Assembly: GCA_000226015.1 (NCBI GenBank)
Contig: JH152823.1
Span: forward strand, 474,468 to 531,327
Source of the DNA: Mnemiopsis leidyi
Taxonomy: Eukaryota; Ctenophora; Tentaculata; Lobata; Bolinopsidae
DNA length: 56,860 nt
Reading direction: 5' to 3'
Both the position numbers and the translations under genes were made by a program. Of the stretch, positions 1 to 11,900 are shown piece after piece. Below the pieces are notes generated by a model, which was given only the letters and a program-made list of their open reading frames with translations, had not been told where the DNA came from and made no database searches. Numbering within the stretch: position 1 is the stretch's first letter; each line of letters opens with the position of its first letter.

Positions 1-3000
1 GTATGTTGTGGTGCACGTGTGCTAACTTTAACATGGAATATGAGTTGTGGTGCACGTGCAGGTTGTAGTCCCAGGTCGGTCCTGTAAGTCCACAACGAAA
101 GCGGGTGGAGGAGATACCGGAAAAGAAGCCGTTTAACTGGCAATTATTGTATTACTTACTGGTGGTACGACCTAAACTACCGTTCACTTTGCCTAAATAT
201 ATTGAGTGCTTCTTGTACTGCCCACCTTTTTATTGCCCCCAGTCCCAGTTTCGGTAATGAGATAGATACGCAGTTGTCGGTACTTTTTGTTATTGTTCAG
301 GAGATGACTGCAAATTGGAGGATAGGTTTACACTTTTTAAAAGGAGTCGTAAAAGTTAAGGTATGGGCCTGGTAAATTACGATAAGGACGGTAAATTTGA
401 CTGGCTAAAGAGTTTCATCGTCATGGACTGTTCATTTTATTTCGTGCAAAACTTAAGAAAATAAAATGTTCATCTTTCATTTTCTATCCTTTCTCCCATT
501 TCTATTGGTTTACTGAACTACTCAAGCCACGAGTTCAGAAAGGAATGTCTCGTACAATATGTACATGTAGATTGTAGCAAATAACAAGTGTTCTTCTCCG
601 GAAAACGTACGGTTTTACCACACATGCACATTGCAAGTAAACTTTATAGTAAAGCCAAGCTGGGTAGGAATCTGTAGGGTAAGTAGAAAACTCGACTTGT
701 ATAAGGTTGACTACAGTTTATACCAGCAGTTTATACTAGTTTATACAGTTTATACTATTACTAAGTTGACTACAGTTTATACTAGCGTATCTTTCAAGCA
801 CTAGCGTATTCGTTTAGAACTAACGTATTCGTTTAAAAGTAACGTATTCGTTTGGAACTACAGATTGTCTGACTGCCCACTACAGCACACCTTATAACCT
901 GGGGCAGATTGTCTGACTGCCACTACAGCCCATTATTTAATCAGTGTCAGAATGTAGTCCTTACCAGTTGGTGCACCCGCCTCCATGTATACTGCAGTAG
1001 TTATGTTATTATTGTCTGTACTCTATAGAAATATCAGAATATTGTACCGGTGTATTCAAATCTTATCTCTATATTGTGACGCCACCATCTTGTATTGTGT
1101 ATAATGTATATCTAAGCCATATTCAGTCTATAATTACCGATCGTATACTCTCCCTCTCTCAGTCCCTTCCTTATTCTTCAGTTCTAGGTAGTTTTGCCAC
1201 TTTTTATCACGAAGTTTTGCTGAAATCAGCTCCTACATGTAGCAAACGTTCACCGACTTGAAATACCGCCTTGAGACAACCTAGATTTTGTATATTTCTG
1301 TGTATCTGTTACCACAAATAATCTTGAGTGACCGTTGGAGCATTACTGCACACCACTATTTCAGTCGTCAATTCTGCTTGTTGATTGAGAGATGCTTGTT
1401 TGCCTGGAATTTAAAGTTGGATAATATTTAATTCTAATCTTAGTCTCAGATTCACGTGAATAAGTAACATGCTTTCAGGATTTTACGATGCAGTATTTAA
1501 GCCTATTTATTGTTGAACATTTAATAAGATACTGAGAACATAAGGACTTGTAATATCATGCTATGATACTTAGATGATAGATCGCTCAGTCATCCGACAT
1601 AAAACTTTATATTTCGAAAAGGTGGGCGATTAAGCCATTTCTGTGCATCATGTTATGATCACACACACCCAAAGAAATCAAAGATTTTAAGCACATTGAT
1701 GCATTACTTTTAAAGAATTTGAAAAATGAATCTGAAAATCTAGAATATGAATTCAAAATGCACTTCAATGAATATTGACGGACCAATGTTCCAGCATGAT
1801 GCATAATCATTGTTTACTGTATAACATATGGAAAAAGAATATCTTTAATTGAGTAGACTATTGAGAAATATCTTAAGTTTTTTGTAAGACAAAGTTGGGC
1901 AACCTCTTAAGAAGAATTGATTTCACGACTTATCTGGTACTCATGAACCCAATCCTCATGTTGCGAAAATCTTCACATTTGCATGAATTATCTAAAAAAT
2001 TATCACGGTATGAAATGAGGCGTAATAGGAAAATTTAATTAAAACGGGAAATCAGATGCTTGAAAAACTGAAGGAGAAAACTGATATTATACCTCTTTTC
2101 GCCGGGAATATTCCACATTTCACACGCAGATATGAAGCTAACGTGTCACTGCGTTCCCCTTTTTAAATTCTCCTTCTCTTGTTTTGGCTCGTGATGGTAA
2201 AATATGTTTCATAGCTCCTTGACAAGTTATTTGTAGCAGAAGTAAAATTATCCACGTCCTTACAAGTTCAGTAACACTGCCTGTTTGATAAGCAGTGAAA
2301 ATTTTCATGTCTCTAGTGTTAAATATCGTATTTTGTTTTAGCACTTTGTGGCCTATGTCATTCAGTCAAGTCTGTACGATCAGTTTGAGTTTAAATCGCT
2401 TTAATTTAGTCACGCATATTCAAATAGTCAGGCTCACATAGTGTTAGGTGTACGACTATTTAAAAATCAGTCTTGCCCAACTTTCGTCTAAAAATTAAGG
2501 TCCTATAATCCCGTGTGTTCGCTCTGAAGTTCTCCTTACGGTACTTATCATAGCACCCTCATCCCTGCAAATCACATTAACAAGGTCTCACATCTAAAAT
2601 TTAGCGAGAAATGTGTCAGGTCAGCGAGGTAATTTGCTTCTAAAGACACTGGTAATTGAAATTACCGTCGCTGCTAATCTGCCTATTTAATCGCTGCCTA
2701 GGCAGTTCACCTAGGGAGGTGTTGCTAGAGAAACATAATGACTGAATATGTTCACAGTTACTCCGTACTTCAACCAGCACCCTCAGTAACAGTAGGTTTA
2801 CTGTCGATTGTTACTGGGATTACCATGGATGCTTCCTTACTTACCAAAATTTATCCGGGACTTCCTGCAAAGTTTTGCTCCGCAGTAGTCCCAGTGATAT
2901 AAAGTCTGAACTGGCTACTTGTAACGTTCATGATAACTAAAAGACATTTTCCCAGAGAAGCCTGTATATTCGGTAGTGTCTGCTGAGCTGCTGCTAATTG

Positions 3001-4613
3001 ATACAGAGTCAGTACTTCCACCTCACTCGATTAATTCTTGCTTTTCCTTGCCGACTGCGAGCGTAGCTAATAGTGTTACGTTTACTTTGCATACTACCGT
3101 AACGCTTGCCAACCGCTCCACTCCAGTTTACCTCCCCCTCCAAATCTCAGAGATGTACTTCAACGTCATTTCAAATTTGAGTTTCCTGAATAGCTTAATA
3201 GAGACTTTGGCTCAAGCAGTGAAGGGTGCCTCTTTTTTGACATATTAAAGTTACTTCCTGTGACGTTGTGACGCAGGTATTTAGATTTCAGTGTCGGACG
3301 TCATGCCAAATTTGCCAAAAACTTAAGCGCACCTCTGTCGGTAGAAGCTCGCAGTGACCCTCCGAAGATCGGTGTGGCGGTCACGTTTCCTAACAATGAA
3401 GTGAAGCCAGGTAGTTAGCAATACATCCATCACTTTAGTCCTCCCTCCCGATCGTCACCCCGTGTCACTCCTCTAAACATACACCGTATATGTCACTTCT
3501 TGCAAATTGGCGCAGATTTCCATTGTGACTTGCCGTGGTGATGGCGGGAGGGGTAAGATTACTGAATGGAGCGCAGTGAGGTCAAGTTCAAGATGGGCTC
3601 ACCCACAAAACCATCACTGCTGTACCCTTGCCACCTCTTTCAAATTTAACTCTGATCATATTCACCATCCTCCTCCATCGACCCCTGACATTCTGTCATG
3701 ATTTTAGATCAGTAGAACGAGAGATAACAATCAGATAATTTGTAGGAGGACAAACACAGGACACGTCTAATGATCTGAAACGGGTTGTGCGGTTGGGAGA
3801 TTCACACACAAATCCACCACAATAGCCGTGGTAACCACTCACCAGGACACAATGTAAACACGACTAGCAATACCCACTTCAATCTTCCTTCACCCCTGAG
3901 CACAGTTACCATACAGCATGGCGGGGCTAGCTAGCTTCTTTAACCATAACTTTGTAGGGACAATATGAAATTGTTTATTTTGCATCATGCCACGTGATAA
4001 AATTGGGCCTTGATTTTACAATATACGATAGCTGGCGTTGCTAAGGGTTATATCAAGAGTTAAATCAAGTCTATTGTGTACTTTACACGTCTGGAACATT
4101 TAACCTTATACTTGCTTAACGCACAGAATAGCAGAATATTTCCTTTAACTAAAAACTAGTTTTTGGACTCCTTTCGCCCCTGTGCAGGGACTAACGGTAA
4201 AGCTTCCTCTGTAGTAGTGTTAATGCTACAGCAGAAATTCAGTCTCCAATCTGTTACCTCTGGTCACATAAAACCCAGTGTTGGGCTGCATGAAAAGTTT
4301 ATCGTGGCTACACAACATAAAGCTCATTACACGTCTTGAAGTTTACCAACATATGAATATACTTTGTTCATTTTATTAGGTACATTTTCTTTTTTATCTT
4401 GATTCGCACGATTTTCTTCAAGTTGAAACTTTTACTATTTTTTCGAAACCTAATCTGTATATCTTGCCCTGAGTGCTTGGTTGATCTAACGGTAGTAAAT
4501 CTGGCTACATAGACTATCAACCCACCATCACACCCCGCCCACTCTAGTTTCCACTGTTACGGAGCTGCCAGCTACTTGAATGTGAAAGACTCCCAGTCCA
4601 TACAGACAGAGAG
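1..4613. other. Upstream non-coding region
   Basis: No convincing exon is seen on either strand. The open frames here (for example 2976-3248 +) lack domain-like sequence and consistent splice signals. The stretch holds short direct repeats near 4-57 (a gtggtgcacgtg core twice) and a cluster at 700-930. Its last 150 bases directly precede the first coding exon of the spectrin-like gene and probably contain its promoter or 5' UTR. A GC-box-like CCCCGCCC lies at 4533-4540. No TATA box was recognised. Confidence 0.5.
703..930. repeat. Nested short tandem repeats
   Basis: Three kinds of short repeat lie next to each other. A gttgactacagtttatac sequence occurs twice, with extra cagtttatac copies between. 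A 19-bp unit of the form ctaacgtattcgtttaaaa occurs three times in perfect register at 801-819, 820-838 and 839-857. A cagattgtctgactgc sequence followed by cactacag occurs twice, near 862 and 905. There is no coding potential. It reads as a local minisatellite cluster produced by slippage or unequal exchange. Confidence 0.8.
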
Positions 4614-5913
4614 ATGGAGTCCCCTGAAAACGGCGCGGAGCCCCGCCGTGGGTCAAAGGAGGGCGTCGACATGCTTTTTCACCTCCGCAGTAAAATGAGT
4701 ACGTGCAAAACTTGGAAACCTGCCAGCTTTTAGTGTGAAGTACTGTTTGGATTGCTCCGATTGATTGAGAGATTTGTCTTTGACGAAGGAGTTACTCGTG
4801 TTGATTCGTTTGAGATGGATATGCCGATTTGATACAAATAAGTTAGAATATTATACAGCATGTGATTAGAAAACTTGAAGATAACAGCAATGCATCGCAT
4901 GCAAACAAAGCGATAACATTAAAGCACTCTTTAACACCAATTTTAAGCAGCCGCTCAACCTATTGTTTTTTAGTTTTAAATCTTTAAAAGCCGCGTTTTA
5001 AAGTTTTAACTGTGCTATTTTGGCACTGTATATCAAAGTAAGCATGTTCAGCCAGATTTTAAAATTTCCCATTGTTTTTAGCATGAATAGGACTTTTCAA
5101 GGCTTTAAATGATTAAACAGTTGATAAATCCTGTGCTAAAAAACTTGGCTGAATTTTGGCACTTTTCCTGAAACAGATTATCATATTCAGTCGGAGTGCA
5201 GTTAAATCGAACCTATTTCAGATGACAGAAGTGCAATTCAGAAGAAAACGTTCACGAAGTGGATCAACACATATCTCATCAAGGTAAGGCTCTTTGTCGA
5301 GATGGGGTTTAATCAAATCCACCTGGCAATTTATAAGCCCATTTTGCCCAAAAAAGTTGACACTCTCGATTAATTGGCAATCTTAAACTTTTGCATATTT
5401 TACCAATTCCGTCAAAATATATTTAACGGAATAAGAGGTGCTTCCGGCCGAGGACATTGTAACCAGCTATACCAGCTATATCAGCTATACCAGCTATACC
5501 AGCTATACCAGCAATACCAGCTATACCAGCAATATTTGGTCTATTCTCTGTTCGTATCACTGACCCCTATTGCATCAGGTGGGACAAGCAGTAGACGATC
5601 TGTACGGTGATCTGTCAGATGGGAACAAGCTGATAACGCTGCTGGAGATCTTGACTGGAGACAGGTTACCCAGGGAGAGGGGTAAGATGAGGTTCCACAA
5701 GTTACAGAACGTGGAGACATCGCTGGAGCTCCTCAAGCGCAAAAAGATCAGACTTGTCAACATCAGAAACGACGACATCGTGGACGGCAACCCCAAGCTC
5801 ATCCTTGGGCTGATTTGGACAATCATCTTAAACTTTGAGATCTCTCATGATCCTGAGGGGCAAGCAAGTGCTAAAGCTAACCTCATCGATTGGGCCAAGC
5901 GGGCTACCCGAGG
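4614..5913 (+). CDS. Exons 1-3: N-terminus and CH1 actin-binding domain
   Basis: Exon 1 (4614-4698) starts with the ATG at 4614 and encodes a short charged leader of 28 residues. Its donor gtacgt leaves one base, which exon 2 (5222-5283) completes. Exon 2 encodes the [10 protein letters not shown] signature that opens CH1 in spectrin, dystrophin and spectraplakin families. Exon 3 (5579-5913) supplies the rest of CH1: a DLYGDLSDG stretch, [18 protein letters not shown], then [14 protein letters not shown] and GLIWTIIL. These are the most conserved CH1 positions and are intact, so actin binding is likely. The residue range is about 1-160. Confidence 0.9.
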
Positions 5914-8900
5914 GTTAGTGATTTAATAAGATGACTCAGCTGATCTCACGCGCGGCGACTCTAAAAACCGATTTTCGGCTCTGCATATTCTTATTTCTTA
6001 GTTCTTTATAAGTGAACAACCACATCGTAATGATATTTCTGGCGACGCTTGGCCTAACAACCTTAATGTCTTACTCCAATATTTGTTTCGACACGCGTAC
6101 AAACTGCAGTATCAAACTAAATTACAAATTTCAGCCAGGGGGAAACTTGCAAGTGAGTTGATCCCCGCTAACCTTCTCTTCAGGGCCTGTCTTCCAATGT
6201 TCAACTTAAAATGCATGTTTATAGTTCTGTGCCTTTTTCTGCCACAAACCTTAACGCTGGTTGGTGAGCAAAAGTGGCCCATGGTTTAAGGTGTTAGGCC
6301 AAGCGACCTGTATCAACAGATTTTTGAACTTGCAGTTTATACTGCAACTAGGTCAAAAAAGCCTTTTGGTTGTGTTTTAATAAAAAAAACTTCTCTTCTT
6401 TATTAAGAAAGTTGTTAAATGAAACACCATCTCTTTTGATCACCCTGCAGTTGCCTCAAACTGTTTCTAACGATAATCATTTTACAGATACAAAGGTGTG
6501 GATGTGAGGAACTTCACATCTAGCTTCAAAAACGGGATGGCATTCAACGCTATCATCCATAGATTCAGACCAGACATAATTGATTACGAAGTGAGTTTTC
6601 ATACTTGTATACCATGTCTTTCAAGAAAATGTTTCAAACTTTCCTCGTCCAACCGGAGTTTAATCCTACCGCTAAAAAAACAAACACATAAAATTTGAAC
6701 AACCTCAGGGACTGAAGCCGGAGAATGCAGAAGAGAACCTGGAGAACGCGTTCAGTGTAGCGGAGGAGGAACTAGGTATACCTCGTCTTTTAGACGTGGA
6801 GGACTTCATCCTGGACGAACTTGATGAGAAGAGCATCATGACGTACCTCTCCGCTTTTAACCGCATGTACAGCAAGGTAGTTATAATTGTTTAACCGCAT
6901 GTACAGCAAGGTAGTTATAATTGTTTAACCGCATGTACAGCAAGGTAGTTATTGCTTTGTTTGCGTCACGCCGCCCTGCTGCACGCACCACTCCGCGGTT
7001 TATTTGCGAAACTGCTGCGGTGAGGTTAAAACAGTCGGCCGCGTTACAGCATTATACCACGCAGATATAACTTTTTTAAACAATATCTATGAAATGTTGA
7101 AAAATAAGCATTTACTCAGTATGAAGTCGATTGAAATATGAAATTATGAAATAAACGATTTTACCCTTTACCATTTCAAATTAATCCTGAAAATTTCTTG
7201 ACATCTAACTAGATCGTATACAGTCATAGAGAATTGTCTCTGCAGCGAAGTTGAATAACATATCGTGATACTAATTATGAAACTGCTGTTTCTTAGGTCA
7301 TCTGCTAAAATTTTATCTTAGATATGTCTGTGAGTGTCTATATCCTGTAAGCAGAGGCACCTTAAAATTGATCTCATTTAAGATCTCGATCTTGACTAAA
7401 ACTTTCCTTATAAGGTTGCGTTTATATTGTCACGTATATGATGATATTCATATGTTATGCTTGCTGGGACAATTGAATTCTAATGAGCAGTATTAAGTTG
7501 GCGTGAGAATAAATATTTGAACTAGAGTTCTAACCATCACTGCTATAGATGGTTTCACCGGTTCAAGGAAATTACAATGTTCTCAAAACATCCGGAACCG
7601 CATTTTGAAAGTACATGTGTAATTGTGAAATATGCTGGGTCTGTAAAGGAACCTAATCCTAACGCAAGCCTTACAGTCTAGATTCCGGATAAAATAACTA
7701 AGGGATGTTCTTGCACCAGGTTCCGACGGAGGAGGAGTTAGCGGTGAAGGTGTACAGTGATAGGATTAATGTGGACGCAAAGAAGATAATGAACTGGCTC
7801 AAATCGAACATTGATCGTCTGGAGAAAAAGGTAAGAGAGAGAGGGTGCACGAATGGTTCGCTCTTTGACACTTTGTTCGAGGCGTTTCTATAGTATTTGA
7901 GACTTAGGAGCTCAGACAGGTTATTTTTAGCATTACGTCATGGAACAGCAGAGCAAGTTTTTATTTCACCGACCCCCGTGTTGCGTTGTGAAGATTAAGA
8001 TAAGTAAACCTTTCTCAGATTTACAAGATGGACCCTGAAATGTTTGAAAAATACAAGGCAGACTTACAGAAGTTAGAGAAGGAGGAAATGCCTGAAAAGA
8101 AGGAACTGAAAGAGTACTTAGGAGATTGCTACAAAAATATCAAGGTATGCTCGAGATTTGCATTAATGCAATGTTCATTGTCGTGTGTACATTCCTGTTC
8201 AACATGTGCCTTAGGTTAGGCAGCGAATCATTTTAATCTTATTAAAATATTTGTCTTGTTCTAAACTTAAAATCAAATTATGAGAGGAGTTATTAAACGG
8301 AGAAGTAGTTACTCCAGAGAAAACGTCACGATAAAATCGATGTAAAATTTTTTTGACAAATCAATTCCTTATATAACTGCTCAACTCATGGTATTAAAAA
8401 CAAGATTATTTGCAGAATTTTTATCAAAAACAGAAATAGAAAACATGAGATTAAACAACTCAAATCCCCTATTTTAATTCCATCGACACAATGTTCTAAT
8501 ATATCGATATGGGACATGGAATGTACATGCCCTTGTTATAATCCTTTAGATCACATCAAATTCCAAAGAAGCTCCTTCAGTCGCTCTAACTTTACAAATC
8601 CAGCTAGCAGAAGCAGAAGATATGATAACGACGGACATAACGATAGATAAGATAGATAAGTTCTGGGAGATGTTGGAGACAAGTCTGGCTGAGAAGCGAG
8701 CTGCCGTCCAGGCTGAAAAGGACAGGTAATGTAATGAAAACTTAGTTTATTTAAGTTGTAGATTTATTTCTGTAAGCTGTGGCTAAAATCTAGCAGTTTG
8801 GGTGGTTGGGGTAAGTTTTCTGGTGAGAACAAATACTGGCTTTAGTCATCAGCCTAGTTTGATCTGAAAAAATTTACGGCAATTCTTAAAATACATGAAT

Positions 8901-11900
8901 GTGTGTTCTTTACGGTTATGACGATTGGTACTCTTGATTGGGAAACAATAGGGCGATAAGTTAGGTTTGTGTTGGTAAGCGTGCTATAGCTATCGCTGGT
9001 CAGTTACCATAACCTATGATGTGATGGTTAACTGGATTTCAGGATTAGTGTCGTTGTTATCAATCACATTGACAGCAAGCTTGATTTGTGCAAGTACGTG
9101 TGCTAGTTACGTTATTCTACCGCTTGGCTATTCGCAAATTTTACCCTAAACTGTGTCTGTGAACAAACTTCGCTCAGTAGTTGGTAGCATTATACACATT
9201 CTTGCTATTTTATCTTGTTCGATCATATTTTTCTGTAAAATAATCAAACTGATGTGGTTCAACAGAAACCTTCTCAAGTAGATACTTCTTCCAGTGTTAC
9301 ATTTACTTTTAATCAAGCCATTATTTCAATTTTACGAGCCCATGCTTTGTTATTCATGTAAGAAAGTAAGATATTTCTTAAAACATGCATCAGCTTATAC
9401 GTTAGAGTTTGATTATTTATACCTGCTAGTTGGGTTTTGCTGTATCTTCGCGATGTCCCTGTTTGGTGTAAAAACTGTTTCGAAATCCCATTCCAATGAG
9501 TAGGACCGGTACAGATCTAGTTAGCTGAGAAATAACCATGTTAATGTTAAATTTTGAGGTTTTTTCGCTGTCCATGTTTGATGTTCGATGATGTCTAGCA
9601 AGTGTTGAAAAATGAAAGCTCTAGCCACAAAATTGACGGTCGAATTAAACACGCAATTATGGAATAAAATGCGATGAAGAACGGATCGTATGTTTCCGGT
9701 TTAGTTATTTGCTTGGCTTAGTCTTACAAACTTTGACTGAGGTCCAAAATTGTTAGCTCACATCATGACAAAACTTGCAGGATCAACGCCCAGAACGAGC
9801 TAGCAGATAGGATACAGAGCAAAGCAGAGCATGCAGCAGAGAAACTAGACCAGATAAAACAGATGCTACTCCACCCTCCTGAGGGGGCAGACTTAGCCGC
9901 TCTTATCCAGGAGGCCAAACAGCTCCTCTACAATTCAAATGTTAGCTTTAATTTTTTTAATGTTACCTTTATATAGTTAACTTTTAGAGTCACACATTAT
10001 AAAAACTCGCGTTATAGTAATTTTATGGCGATACGATTGTAGTATCTGGAACTATCCCAGATGGAAGAAGACACACGAGCAATGTTCAGTGGGGTCAGTG
10101 CCCTGACCAAGGAGAACCACCCTAGAGCTGAGGAACTTTCGAAAGAGTGAGTTACTACTTACTTCCATTCAAGTTGGAGTATTAGTCACTTTAACGAGGT
10201 CCAGTGTTTGGTTGTCGCGTCGGCTACTTTGTCCCGTTCATACTTTTTAAACTGAAGCACGTCTAGACATGTCTTGCGAATTCTCTGCTGGTCAATAGAT
10301 TTTTATGGCAGAATGACGTATTCGCTCCTGTCTAGAATTCTGGAGCTTATCAAGTTGTTCATTTTACGTAGTCCCTCAATTTACGTAGTATGCATGACCA
10401 AAACTAACCGTCTACTCCCATCCAGAGTACAGCTAATTTCTGACGAATTGGACGAGATCAAAGTGAGGTTAGATACTCTGCATGAGGACCTAGAGCAGGG
10501 AGCTATCGACAAGATAGACAGTCGAATAAACGAGCTTCTTGAGCAGATTCGTGCTAAAAACGTAAGCAACCTTAGTTGGCTGTAAGTTTATGAGCTGATT
10601 GTATAGAAAGTGCTATAAGTGTAATATCAAATAAAGAGTAGATACGATACAAGATATTCTGCAAATTTAATGTTAATATCTAACCAGGACCAGCTGAAAG
10701 ATGAAGGTTACGGTGACAATCTCCAAAGCTCTCTCCGCATTCTTGACAATCTGCTGACAATGATGGACGAGGTAGACTACCTAGAACCAGACATAGCGGC
10801 CATCAAAGTGGCAGTAGCTGAGAACCCACGGTCAGACCAGAAGCAGGACGCTAAGATCCAGTACCTGGACTACGAGTACGGCCAGCTCAAGTCGAACTGT
10901 GTTTCTAAAGACCAAGACATGAGGGAGGGGGTAGAGTTCCTGGAGGCTATAGCTGAGCTGTTGAAGTGGGGCCGGGAGCAGAAGGAGCGGGAGATGCGGT
11001 TTGATTGGAGTGACTATCATCCGATAGACCATCCCTACGAGAAGGTAAGAGAATGTTTTTAATGAGAAAGTTGCGATCTTGTTTCGGTCACAAAATGTAT
11101 TTCCGTGGGGTACCTGGATAGCTGATGCAGCGAGGGGTCACGATCACAGACACACGCAAATTTTGAAATCTTTTAAGGTCATTTACAACACTTTCATTTT
11201 CACAAATACTGCAGAGTTAGGCTGAAAATAAAACAACATCAAATCATGATGACAACTAACGATGATATGAATGGAAATGAAAAGTTCGACATAGTTTCTT
11301 AAAATGTTCATTCAGCAAAAGCGTTGATGAATGATGAGATTAAACGTACAACATTGCAGATATGATAAAAATAGAAAGCCATATCTTTGACACGGTCAGG
11401 GTATTGTTTTTCGTCCTTTGCTGGGTACATCAGCTCAACGTACACGACACAGAGTAGCCATGTCCATGTATAATATGGATTATTTTTCACGGTACCTTTC
11501 TTAGATCAAGCTCATATTGTAATATAAGTATGATGGGTCATGATTCAAAACACGTAAATTCAAATAATGTTTATTTGTTTGTTGTTTACTTTTTTCACAC
11601 TCTTTGTCTGAAGAATGCTGCTACTGGCTGCTTGTCCAGACTATTTGTATCTACTGAGTGCATTACAAGTCGGGGCTTGCAAAGGATTGCCAGGTTTTGC
11701 TGGTATGTCGCTTCTAGATCTCGGGTATGGAACTTGCTGCTGTGCTTCTTTCCTTCTGTTGCTGTACTTGTAGACGTAGTAGTTGGAAACTACGTTAACG
11801 AACGAGAGATGTAGAGAGATAGTTGGCATGTAGTTGTAGTCTGATAGCATCACCTCAGCTTCACCGTAAAGTAGGACAATCATCAGCACCGTGCCTGGTA

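Noticed and set aside
801..857. Regular short repeats that could suggest a CRISPR array
   Set aside because: The units are directly adjacent without unique spacers, and the window is animal nuclear DNA.
2976..3248. A 90-codon plus-strand frame upstream of the linker gene
   Set aside because: No recognisable domain, no promoter context and no exon partners. Composition is like the flanking non-coding DNA.
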